A stretch of 24,231 nt of DNA from Apostichopus californicus (Eukaryota; Echinodermata; Holothuroidea; Aspidochirotida; Stichopodidae): assembly GCA_020650975.1 (NCBI GenBank), contig JAIPMN010000953.1, positions 1 through 24,231 of the forward strand. The letters are read 5' to 3'. How positions within the stretch are numbered: the first letter of the stretch is position 1; each line of letters begins with the position of its first letter. Both the position numbers and the translations under genes were made by a program. Below, piece by piece: positions 1 through 11,500 of the stretch. Below the pieces are notes generated by a model, which saw only the letters and a program-made list of their open reading frames with translations, did not search any database and had not been told where the DNA came from.

Positions 1-385
1 ATAAATTTGTAATATTTGCATAAGTAACAAGATGCATCTTTTCTAATGAGCATTTTTATTCCGTAAAATTGCCTCTGGTGTCAGAATTTTTAATCAGTGA
101 TGTCAAAAGTGGAGGTTAGTAGGACACCCCATATCACCCACTGGCTCGTTTGGTAGAACCTCATTCCCCCCTCCCCCACCCCCTACTCCACACACACATG
201 CTTGTTTATTTAAAGGGAATAAAAGACCTATACCCTCTTTACCAAATTTATTAATCCGATGGATATTAACATTCATTCTGTTATACAATATACATGGTAT
301 GCTTCAATCGTATTCAATCTTATAAATTATTATCATTCTTCTGACCAGACTTGTAGTGTGGATACAATGTCTTGAATACATGAAT

Positions 386-630
386 GAGTACAAGGTACTG
401 AATAAGAGGACCAGTGTACAGCCATGAGTATGTGTACATGATCTCTATAAGTTTGCTGAGTACAAGGACAGAAATTATACTCGGGTGAGAGCTCTCAAGT
501 ATAGATCCCAGAATACCAAGCCAATTTCTGACATCCAATATATTGTTTTGCTTGAAAGGCAATCACCTCTTATTAAATTGAGTACAAGTGCTTGAAGAAC
601 AGAAAGTGTACTCGAATATGAGTACAAGTA
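386..630. repeat. Four scattered GAGTACAAG motifs
   Basis: The nonamer GAGTACAAG begins at 386, 458, 580 and 620. The copies at 458 and 580 are each followed by a related ACAGAAA..TACTCG block, so this looks like an old, decayed local duplication. No coding potential is evident and no element family is recognised. Confidence 0.4.
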
Positions 631-677
631 TAGGCTTGAGAACTAACAGTCTGCTTATGATGAACAGTCACACAGTA

Positions 678-813
678 TTGCTAGTAATGCACTTATCTCT
701 TACTGAATGTTTTGAAGGTGTGTAATGGGTTACCTCAAACATATTGCTTTGCTAGTGATGCACTCGTCTCTTACTGAATGTTTTGAAGGTGTGTAATGGA
801 CCTCAAACATATT
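678..813. repeat. 71-bp tandem duplication, two copies
   Basis: Copy 1 runs 678-748 and copy 2 runs 749-813. Both read TTGCTAGT(A/G)ATGCACT, then CTCTTACTGAATG, TTTTGAAGGTGTGTAATGG and ACCTCAAACATATT. The copies differ at only a few substitutions and by a 3-4 base indel after GTAATGG. The high identity implies a fairly recent duplication. No gene is involved. Confidence 0.85.
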
Positions 814-1104
814 AGGGAGGTACACAGCAGAGGCATTTGGCCTTTCACCATCAAATATGTGACCACATTTCATATTAGAGTTTAAGATTGAAATTTTCCA
901 GTTAATTATTAAACACAGAATGTCAACTGAAAGACAATTGCAAAACACCTTGTGAATTGTCAGACCCTGATGGCCAACAGAGGTGAAGAAAGGCCAAATC
1001 AGTAGGTGGGTGTGTAGGGAACAGATCTAACAATGCAATTCAGTGACTGATGAACCTCAACACTGCCCTCACCTTATCCTCCTTACCTACCCAGGCTGAA
1101 TTCT

Positions 1105-1207
1105 GCAGAATTGTACCTTTAGTTATTGAGTTTAATACACAGAATTGTACCTTTAGTTGGAGAATTGTACCTTATAGTTGCAGAATTGTACCTTTAGTTA
1201 TTGAGTT
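1105..1207. repeat. Short tandem repeat of a CAGAATTGTACCTTTAGTT unit, about four copies
   Basis: The unit (G)CAGAATTGTACCTTTAGTT begins at about 1105, 1140, 1160 and 1180. The first and last copies carry the extension ATTGAGTT. One copy has GAGAATTGTACCTTATAGTT. The open frame that crosses this stretch on the plus strand merely translates the repeat (repeated CRIVPLVIE-type peptide), so I do not call a gene. Confidence 0.75.
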
Positions 1208-4200
1208 ACACAAATTTGAATACACTGTAAATCATTTGTTGTCGTCATAAAAAAACAAAAATTTAGTTGAAACTTCTGTTTTTCAGAGACAAAAGAAAGT
1301 AGTATAAACATGAAAATACATAACACTGTGATCTAATATTATCATCGACAGAAGTTACTTAAATCTTAAAGAATGATTATTTTCTATGTATTCAAACATA
1401 AAAAATGTACCATACAAACAAAAATACCAACTCAAAGGCAAATTTACTGAAAATTAGGATTTAAAACTTTATTTGGTGTAACAAATTATTTGCTTACGAT
1501 CAAACCGTTAATGAGGAAACTTGAATATTCTATGAAAACCTGCTGAATTTCCTCTGGACAAAAAAGAATTTTGTCTGCACAAAAAGTGACAAAATACAAA
1601 TCTGCTTCATACAAAGCATGTATGAACAAACTAAACATGAAAGAATGCACATCCAGAGAATTTTGCACCAGATATTAATAAACAGAGTAAAAGAGATTCA
1701 ATTATAAAATCAAAAAAATTAACAATAACAAGTGAAAATTATATATACCAAGGTGAATTTGTATAAACGTATCATACATGAGAGACATTTTATGCTTTAC
1801 TTAAATGCGAAAGTAGAAATAACTTTCAGAAAGACAAATGTTCTCTTAAATTGTGTAAAAATTAAAGACAAAAGAAGACTAAAATTAAGGTATAAACCGT
1901 CTGAGCTACAAAAATTAAAACAGCGCAAATTTTAACCAAAAAAGCTGATATTTGCTTTTAAAATGAAGTAAACATTTTGTGACTACAGTTAAGGCCATTT
2001 TCGAAGGTTAAAAAAAAAAAAAAAAGTAGTTCTTGTGACGCAATTCAAAGCAGTGATTAGGTGCCGTGTCAAAGGTCAGAAACTGAGGCAGGCTGCAGCC
2101 AGGCTGCACAGCAGACAATAGGCACTGCAGAGATAATTCCCTGTCTGTTTTACATTGATTTATCCTGGTTGCAGCTTCTGCAGCTTTTTGACATGGTGCC
2201 TTACATTTATTTCATCATTAACATTTAATATCCACATTGGAAGTAAATAACGCAATATTTCAAACTAATGGTACGAATCATCTTGTCTCATTAAAAAATT
2301 CTGCGGTTGACTGGCCATTAATCCCTGGCCCATGTACTGGCAGTAACACCTAACCAAATTCGTATATGCTCAATAGGCTAGTATTACATAAATCTGCTAT
2401 GAATAAATCACGCAGGATTAGGCTATGCGTTGATATCTGTCTCGAAGGTACCGCAACTTTTCGGGAGCCAAAAGTACATCGACTGAAAACAGTTATTTCC
2501 ACAAATTAGCAACGGAATTAATTCCCCCAAAACCACTTACCTATTTTGGGGGAAATTTTGTTAACCACGCTCTTACCTCATATAGGTATGTATATGAGGG
2601 AAGTAAGTGTGTGTTATAAATACATATTTATTAATTAGTGGGCGATTAATTAACATTGTTATCACAGTGTGGCTTTCCGTTAGAAAAAGTTCAGTAACGA
2701 ACGTTTTCTTCCTGCTAACAGACGACTAATGCTTTTTCAAAATTCTTCTCGATCACAAAAGTTCTCTGCTTCTAGGTTTGATAAAATATTTGTGATGCAT
2801 TGTGAAGACTTATCTGCAAATTTCTCAATAACAGCTCATTTTAAAACATAGAAATAGATTTAATAAAGCAACAAAAAAACATCTCAAATAATACTGATGT
2901 GGACTGGTGATAATGTGACCGATTTTATATAGCTACAATGGAAAAATCAAATACGCTAAAAGCAGTGCAAAATAACGGGAATACACTAAATATTAAATTT
3001 TAAAATTTAGTTTAAAATTAAATTTAATGTTAAAATGGTAACATAGGTGGAAGTACATAAGCTGGACAAGTAACAAAAAATTTAAAAAAATGTACCTCAA
3101 ATTTCACATCATTTTGGATTTATCAAAGGTATAATAATACTCAAGTTTTGTATTTTTTGTTGTTGAAAATTTGCACTTTGTAAAAGAAAAAAGTGCACTT
3201 CATGTTAAGATTATTAAACTTTACTGACAGTATAATGAGAGGGAGATGCCATCAGCATAATGCTAATTGTCTTACAAACTATTAAATCTAAAAATAATCT
3301 CTAATTTAACTTTAGGGACAAATCTGTATCTGATTCCAAAAATCTACGATTGATATTCAAATATTCATTACCAATTTTATGCAGGACTTGTTATGATAGG
3401 AAAATTATATGAAATCAGTCTTGTTGTTTTTCTTCCTCTTTCCACTTCAGAAATTAACATAACGTTCAAAACGTCTCCTCTTAAAATCGACTAGGCCAGA
3501 AATAGCACATCACATATAGTCAGCCCATTGCATAAACAGTGTTAAAGAAACTTTTAAAGTGTCTCAAACTTTCAAGTCTATAGCTATTTTAAAATTTATA
3601 AAATGGTCACTAGTTTGTGCCACGGTGAGGTATTCTTTTGACAATACAAGAGTTATTACATTGTATAAAATGGTGCACAGTAATCATTCTCAAATTTCTA
3701 TTTTAAAAAATCTTATTTAAGAAACGTATTTCCACGTCGTTTTTACGTTGATAGTGTCGGCAAATTCTAGACCTACAACGGTCTACTCTATCCTTTAAGT
3801 TCTTTTCGATATATTTAGGTGGACATCGTTTCAGAAGACAGTCTCGTCTAGGATTCGAAAGTCGATCGATATAAAACATTGATGGAAGACAAACAGTTAA
3901 TGCTCATCTTGACGAGCTTCCATTTTGAATCACCGTCTTTAAAGAGACATAAAAATGTTTTCTGTTTCTTTTTCCAGCTGAGCTTCATGTTGATCTCTTT
4001 CTAAGATATTTTTCTATCCAGGAAACAGGACAAAAATTGTGGAACGGGAAAAGCTTAAAAAAATGCAGAGGCAGCATAGAAACAATGATCCATGAGAGTT
4101 TGAAAACCTGAGTCAGTGATGATGATGTTAATATCAAATACATTGTTATGTCTTGTGGTTGCTATGATGAAAGCATTGACAATAATAGGCCTCAATGTAA

Positions 4201-5518
4201 CACAAGAGTGGTTGCGGCAAGTAAAACTTGAAAGCTATTTTCTAATTGACCCAAAAATATTTGACAGTTATATTACTAAAGATAACGAATTAATTTTCAG
4301 TCGTGAATCTTATTTCTCTCGACTGCAAACAAATTTCATATTAGATTTGAAGATTTTAAATGTAAGGAGTATCTGTCCCCACATTTTCTCGTTTTCAGAA
4401 AAGAGCATAATTATACACAAAAATTTGCGTTAAAAGAAACATTAAGGGGGGGGGGGTGTTGTAAGCATTGTTTATTGCGTCAGCATATTGTTTTCTCGAG
4501 TTAGAAAAATGGTGCCATTTTGCTTTCACTTCTTTGCAAATTTGGCATATCTTTAGTATTACAGACTTTTGACTCATTAATGTGTTTATGCCAAAATTTA
4601 ACAGAAGAGAGGCTTGTTGTAGATTGCTGCCTTTAGTAGTTTTTATTTTGTCGGCATTTAATCTTTTCCAGTACTTTGACAATTACAGTCAATTGAATGC
4701 AATAAGAACGTTGCACCCTTTTTCTCAGTTTTGAAACACTCTTATAGGCTGCTGACTGGTTAGCTTCAAATAGTCTTCAAAACTCTGTCACAAAACATCC
4801 GCATAAGTGACATGTGAGATGTCAAAAAAAAAAAAAGATGTATAAAATAGAAGGAAGTCTTAAATAAATATGTTAGCGAGAGATATAAATGCAGAGAAAA
4901 TAAACAAATCAATGTCAGAATAAATGGCATTAATTGTTTCCTAATTAAGTACTAAGCCTTGGGTTTTGAGATGCATATTTCCTTTTTGGGTATTGCCTCT
5001 ATCTAACAGCAAAACGGTGGGCAAGTTCATCACAGGATTGGTACAAAAATTGACCAACACAAGAATAAAAGGGAAGAAAAATATACTACTATTACAGAAA
5101 AGGTTTTTTGCAAATGGAAGCGACCAACCTAATCTGTATTTTAATGAGGACACGTAACCGCTCTCTTAAAAAAAAAAGAGTAAATTCCAGCTAAGATTTT
5201 ACAACAAATATAACAGTTTGCCTCCAATAGTTATTATCGACATTAACTTATTATTCACATTTCATAGGAGGAACCGGTATTTATCTCAGCCTCTCTAACA
5301 GGTACATTTTGTGCTGTCAACTAATGGGGATTAACACATTTTACCATCATTTATGCTACCAGCCAGGTTTTTCGTTTTGCTTGCCAGACCATCGGCATGT
5401 ACACTTATGCAGATCGCTGTCATTTCTACCGTGACTTTCACAGCCGTTACAGATGCCAGGCAGCAAGCAGAGAAGACAATTCTGACGTCGTCCGACAGAG
5501 GGCAGCACACAACTGGCG
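1208..5518. other. Gene-poor flank, downstream of the Bcl-2-like gene
   Basis: This AT-rich stretch holds a poly-A run near 2011-2026, two inverted repeats near 2520 and 2572, an 11-base G run at 4446-4456 and no convincing exon. The part nearest 5518 should be 3' untranslated sequence of the minus-strand gene. Possible minus-strand poly(A) signals are ATTAAA at 5145-5140 and AATAAA at 4476-4471, and I cannot choose between them. The segment around 3725-3960 has more CpG than its surroundings but no readable protein on either strand. Confidence 0.5.
2520..2557. repeat. Short inverted repeat, C-run/G-run hairpin
   Basis: AATTCCCCCAAAA (2520-2532) pairs with TTTTGGGGGAAATT (2544-2557) across an 11-base spacer, with one extra A in the right arm. 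A second small inverted repeat follows at 2572-2607, where CCTCATATA pairs with TATATGAGG. No function is apparent. Confidence 0.6.
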
Positions 5519-5575
5519 TCAATCTATCTCCGACTCCTGGACAGAGTCTTCGGAATCACTTTCGACCACGACTCC
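5519..5575 (-). CDS. BCL2L14-like: Exon 6 (last coding): acidic C-terminus and stop
   Basis: The acceptor CTCATATCTTAG ends at 5576, and the frame then runs 18 codons to TGA at 5521-5519. It joins exon 5 in phase 0 to give GGW followed by GVVVESDSEDSVQESEID. The tail is strongly acidic, has no hydrophobic anchor and ends much like human BCL2L14 in length and charge. The call rests on phase, a clear acceptor and placement. A different last exon further downstream cannot be excluded. The 3'UTR would extend below 5519. Confidence 0.62.
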   Translation of the reverse strand, partial: GVVVESDSEDSVQESEID

Positions 5576-8500
5576 CTAAGATATGAGAATGAACCAAAAT
5601 ATTGGTGTGTAAATAAATTTTGTCCGCTTTCACTCTTTGTAAGTTTTTACTGAGTGTGACAAAAAAGATATGAGCAACAAACAATAGTAATATTAAAAGT
5701 TAAAGGCATTTATTTTACTGCTTACTCAAACTGGAAAACACGTCTTAATCGACACAAGATAGTTATTTTCTTTACCATAAGTACTGGAAGGTCATCCCTA
5801 TTGCCCCCAATGAGATAGACGGTCAGATTATGGTAACCGATGCAAAAACTTTGAAAAAACAATTTTATCGGCACGAGCATTTTCCCTCACTGTGACATTT
5901 ACTTGTTTGAATAACAAGCACAGTTCTCAATGGCCTGGTAGTACTTTGGAGTGTTAAAATTGCAACGAGAAGTACCTATATATTTGTTTTTTTCTTTTTT
6001 CTTCCATCTATCTATAGGTGCCAATAATGATAGTCTAATCAACTTCATGTTCCACCTGATTCAATATTGTAAAAAATTGTGAAATGTTCTCCACAAATGT
6101 TTTTAAATTATTTCTTTTCTTGGTGATTATTAGGTAAATGTAACAAAAAAGAGATGGACCATGAGATTAACGGCTGAAAAAAAAAGAAGTGTCTATTCTA
6201 TAAAAACAATCTTATTATCCCCTGCAGGACCTCTCGCGAGGTCGACCAGGGTTTAAACTCCTTTTGATTTGATTTGATTAACGAAGCTGCGAAAGACTTA
6301 CCCAACCGCCCTGGCTGTCGATCCAGGCAGCAAACTTATGCCCGATGTAGTTAATACTGTTTTCTTTGATGGAGTTTGCCTTCTTGCCAAAGGCTTGGGC
6401 TAACTTGCAGGCCTGTTTGGTAAAATGGAACACTAATGCTAACTGAGATATTTCCTCCATGCCAGGGTTTCTATTGATGAGAGATTGCACGGCTTCTTGG
6501 AATGTCACATAAGCACTATCGTATATTACCCTTCGTATCACGTCCGTCGGTATGGGCTGGTTCCGACCCTGAAAGGTGTAAAGTAAAGTTTTTAAATTAG
6601 CAATTTTTTTAAAATTTTTAAATCTTTAAATCTAGCGACCAAGACTTGATCTTTAGCCGAACTCTAGCAACGACTTGTCGTGTTTGTTCGATGAGGCTTG
6701 AAATTTTGTGAGTGGATGTCAGCTTCCAGTATCAATTTTTGGTTTTCAAGTAATTAGCCATTGGAATGTGCAATAGTACCTGAAAAACTCCAACAATTCC
6801 TGCTTTTAATCCTTCCTTTCTCATTTCTTCACTATTTTTCGAAAGGAAAATGATTGCAAACACAGGGTGTAGTAAGTCAATGTAAATGTGCAGTTATTAT
6901 ATATATACATCACAATGCAACTCGTAATTCTTTTCTTTGGGCCAGAAAGCAAGCCAAAAGGCCGAGTTGATTACTGATCAGAGTTTCATACTAGACAATT
7001 ATTGAGAGTTTTGTGGTGCATCTGAGGTACTGACTTTATCATCTGTGTATAAGACTATATAGTCCACTCACATTAATCGATGAACTTCACCTGTTTAAAG
7101 AGTTATTTCCCAAAGAAATTCCCCCCAAGAAAATCATCATACAATTATTATCAGGTAATGGATATTTAATAGTGATGGGCTAACCTGTACCCTCAAGAAC
7201 TTACCCCCACAAGGAAAATGATACTACATGGGCCCACATCAAACCATTCATCCAGATGGGAAACCCTTGTGGACGACTAAAATCCACGATTAAGAAAACA
7301 TCTCTAGGTACACAGTGACAAGGAAATGACTTGTTGCTGTTAACGGTGTGTGCAGGGCTAAAAGCCTGTTTCCAGTTCACTCTCGAAATGGTAGAGCTAA
7401 GGGTTTTGCAAGGAGACTGATAAGGGAGGATGCAAAGTTAAAAGAAGTAACATTTGAATCTGGATTCCCCTCCTCTGTGAGTCTTACCCTGGAAACCCCA
7501 TCTACCGTCCGTCTGATGCGGCTCCCTATGGCGTCATTCAAGTCTGAAGCTGTAGGTTGAAAGAGAGGAAAAATTGGTCTTGAAAATTCATAAATCTCCA
7601 AAAACATGATTTTTTTTTTTTTATTGAAATAGAGCAATTTTTTTTTACAAGGCTAAAGATATTGCAGATAGTGACTTTTACATTATAACTGTTGCATTTT
7701 GTCTACAAATTGAATTTATGCTTTTCCGGAACATTCTATGATCGTAAGAACATTTCTTCCGTGTCAAGTTGCCACGACAACCCCATTCATTGCTTTTCAC
7801 TCATTCCAAAAATTTACACAAGACCAATTTCAACAAGATATATTTTATTTGTTTTCACTCTCTTACTTTTAATTGTTTTATAATAACATAATCGAAAACC
7901 CAACATAGACTTCGACTTGAAGAAAGGGGTTACCTTCTCTTTTCATGCCTTTCCCTAAACTACCTACTTCAGGTAAAGCTACACATATCTATTAAATACA
8001 ATGAAACCGATGCTTATATGACTAGTGCCCCCACACATCTTCTGTACCCATACGTATCAAAAATAACTGCATATTCCATCACCGCAAGGCAGAGTACCCC
8101 CAAAACCACCATCATGTAACTATACCAATTTTTGCATCTGACTGAAGGCATCATCCATCAATTTCCATCAATCGACAGGATTGCGTCAAAATCGTAAAGC
8201 ATAGCCCGAATCCGGCACACGGTACTTACTTGACCCAGAGGCTCCTCCGGACGAAGCACCATTGCCACGGAGGGACCGGGACTCTTCCGCCAACAGACTG
8301 GCCTTGGCCTGGCTCGGTCCCGCCTCGCCTTGTCCACCGGTATCAGATTCAAAATGGTACTCCTGTACCACCTGGTCCCCGATCTGAGCCAGTCGGTCGG
8401 CTATCCTCTTGAAGAACTCCTCCTGCTCGTCGACAGATCTCTGTTCAAACGGAACGTCGCTACCAGACGCTGTTGACGACACAGAAGAGTAGTATTGAAC

Positions 8501-11500
8501 ATATGGAGGGAAGAAATATTTCTAAAACTGATATATTCCAAGACTTACTGGTTTGGATATTTACGAGTGACAAGCTTACCTGTCTCCCCACAACCTTTTT
8601 ACTGTGCCTAGAATGAGCTGGTAACCTTTTAACACTGTGCACACTCTATGACTGGCTCCTCCGGTCAATGCCCTTCCTTCTCATTCTACCATTCAATGTG
8701 CCAACTTTGTGCGTTTTGTTGTCTGGATTTCATACAGCGATTTTCGTACGGAATTGGTACCTAGGTTCTTGGTCTTTTCCATAATATACTGAAGTATTTA
8801 CCAAGAGTGCACAGTCCGATAAGTACCTTTTTTTTGATAGGGAGGGATTTTCTAGCCGTATCTTATGGAGCGAAGACATTTTTCTTAAATTGATATATAT
8901 GGATTCCTGGGTGATCTTTGTTTTCTTTGCCGAATTTGTCTGATAGAGATTAAGTTGCAGCTGATATTGGTAGTCTGCTTCTAGAGCATTCTTTTGAAGC
9001 ACTATGGCATGCTCTGAGTATGTATGTATGTATGTATGTATGTATGTTAGATCCTCGATGCAAGCAGGAACTCGCGAAGAAGCCTCATTGGCTTATCAAA
9101 GCCGCAAGCTGACCGAAGTCAGTCTCTTACATTCATATTTAACGTCCATGATTATGAATTGTCAATTTTCAACAACTCTGTAACTGGACGACATACATTA
9201 ATCTTGGAGTGACTCGAACCTGGGACCTTATGATTGAAAGGCACCGGCGTTAACAATGCATAACAATGCATAACAGTGCATAACAATGCATAACAATGCA
9301 TAACAGTGCATAACAATGCATAACAATGCATAACAATGCATATGTTCAGTTCCATCCTCACCTCCACTCTCCTCCCAAGTACTACTGGTCCAGCTGCTCC
9401 CCAGACTCGTTCGACTGACTCGTCTGGTCGGGTCCTCATCCCCGGTGTTTTCCTCCCCTTGGACTCTGCTGCCCTCTTCCAGACCTTGCGCTTCCAGATC
9501 ACTGGCCATCGACAGAGACATTGAATATTCCAGCTCTCTGGTATGGACATTTCTTCGTATATGGCCAGGGGTGGTGCTGTCCAGGTTCATGACATCTAAC
9601 CAAGAAAACAGAAGTCAAATATGTCAAAGATATACTCAACTGGGAACCAGAAAGCCAACAGGTGTATAGTGGGTCCTTGCAGTCTTTCATATGAGAACAT
9701 TTAAAATTCTTTTACCTTACAGTAATAAAGTGGATTTTCAAATGTGTGAAGTTCATTCAAGCTTGACTTCTACAGATATTTGTCATTAAAAGGTTTCCAG
9801 ATCTTGACCTCTGTTGACCTCAAATGACATTTGACCTCCACTGAAAACAACAGGCACTTATCCTCGATGACTGCAATCCGCATACAAAAGTATGCAACAA
9901 GTCCAAAACCTTTGCTTGTGAAGTAACTATGTTTATAAAGTTTTCAGACCTTGGCCTCTGTTCACCTTGACCTCGATAGAGAAATCAGGATTATTTCAGT
10001 CAAATGATGTGAATCCACATACCATGTATGAAAGCTCATCAAAGGCAGAGCTACTTTTGAAGTTACTGTGTTTACAAAGTTTTCAGACCTTGTCCTCTAA
10101 TGTTAACCTTTCCTGACCTTTGACCTTCAGAGCTTAAAATAGCTAATTCTTGTACTCAAATAGGTCAATCTGCATACCAAGTATACAAGTTACAACACAT
10201 CTACTGTGACCTTTCATTTGGGAGTTATCTGTTTTCATATCATTGAATCCGAATGACCCTAAAGTGACCTTTTACCTCCACAGAAAACAAAGCAACGACC
10301 GTGTAACGAAAGGACAAGCATAAGAAACTAAAGAAAGTCTTGAGTCATTGTGACCTCCTTCAACGAATCTTTGTGTTTGAAAAAATACAGAAAAATCAAC
10401 TGGAAAAAGCGAAAATGCACTTCAAAACCTCTCCGTTTAGGGCTCGACTACCCCATTCCCTGAAAAGGTATTAAATATTTAGAAAATTGATAAAAGATAT
10501 CGAAACAAAATTAAAACTTTTGCGAAACATATGCGAAGGTATCTTACCATTTAGACCCCTCCTTGATCTTTCAGCCCGGCGCTCTCTGAATATTAAGGAG
10601 GTCGGTCTACTGGTCCTTCTGTCTGAGCCCTCTGAAGAGGCTAGAGAGCCGTTGGATTCCCTCAGACCGTGAGGGACGGATCGAGGTCTTTCGCTTCGAG
10701 GGATCGGACCGTACAAGATTTGAGAATCGCTGAAGTTACCTGAGCTGCGAAGGTGGATGCCCCTCCGTATGTCTATCACCATCTTCCTACGTTCCGTTTC
10801 GTTTAGTGAAAGAGTGTAATTGCTGCTGATGTCGCTGGACGAGGCCCAATCCCGCATGGAGGCTGAGTCGGATGCCCCCGCGGCGCTCTCATCAGTCGGG
10901 GTGGGAACGTTTTTCTTCGACCGCCTCTTGAACGGCCAACGCCTCGAGTGCTTGTCTTTGGATTCGCTGCGATTCAGAGACTTGTTCTTCTCCGACGATT
11001 TGCTTTCGTCCGACGTCTTCTTTCTGTCCAGTGAACTTCTCTTCTCCGAGCTCTTGTTTCTCTCCAGGGATTTGTTCCGCTCGGCGGTGGTGCTCGGCGA
11101 GCCCCTCGGAGACGGCTCGTCCCTGGATTTCTTGTTGTCCTTACGACTGAATGTCCGTTTTAATCTGGAGGTGAACCCTGTCTTTTTCATTTCGGAGTGG
11201 ACCTCTTCCTTTGCACACGATGGGGAATAGCTGTCCTCGTCTGCAACGACAATCGTCTTCCTCTGCGTGCTGGGAGACCGGATTATCCGTTTGGCTTTTT
11301 CCAGAATGCTCTTCTTACGCTTGACATCCTTCCTCTCCTTCCTCTGGTGATCTCTGGTTAGGGTCAAAGACCCATTCTCTAGAGTTTCAATCTCTGCCTC
11401 GCTGACTCTCTGAACGTGGAGTCGCAATGTCGAAGGAGCAGACCGGCTCTTCCCTACCTCTGGGGAAGAAAGCTCATCGTCGGCGATGTTATCAGCCCCC

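Noticed and set aside
1050-1250. Small plus frame with a repeated peptide
   Set aside because: The repetition comes from the short DNA tandem repeat at 1105-1207.
4116-4433. 105-residue plus frame starting with several Met
   Set aside because: AT-rich composition, no domain, no promoter or splice context; chance open frame.
5353-5586. Plus-strand open frames with varied composition
   Set aside because: They overlap the last exon and 3'UTR of the minus-strand gene, have no splice or start context and show no recognised domain.
9205-9250. Genuine tRNA gene
   Set aside because: Only the B-box/T-arm half is present, there is no acceptor stem or A box, and a SINE body and CATA tail follow.
9152-9550. 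132-residue minus frame in the exon 2 region
   Set aside because: Its frame does not connect in phase to exons 1 and 3, while the overlapping frame joins on both sides. Its tail only translates the 10-bp minisatellite.
10820-11230. 136-residue open frame on the plus strand
   Set aside because: It is antisense to the Ser/Lys/Arg-rich coding exon, and its Leu/Ser/Phe-rich composition is what the complement of such codons produces.
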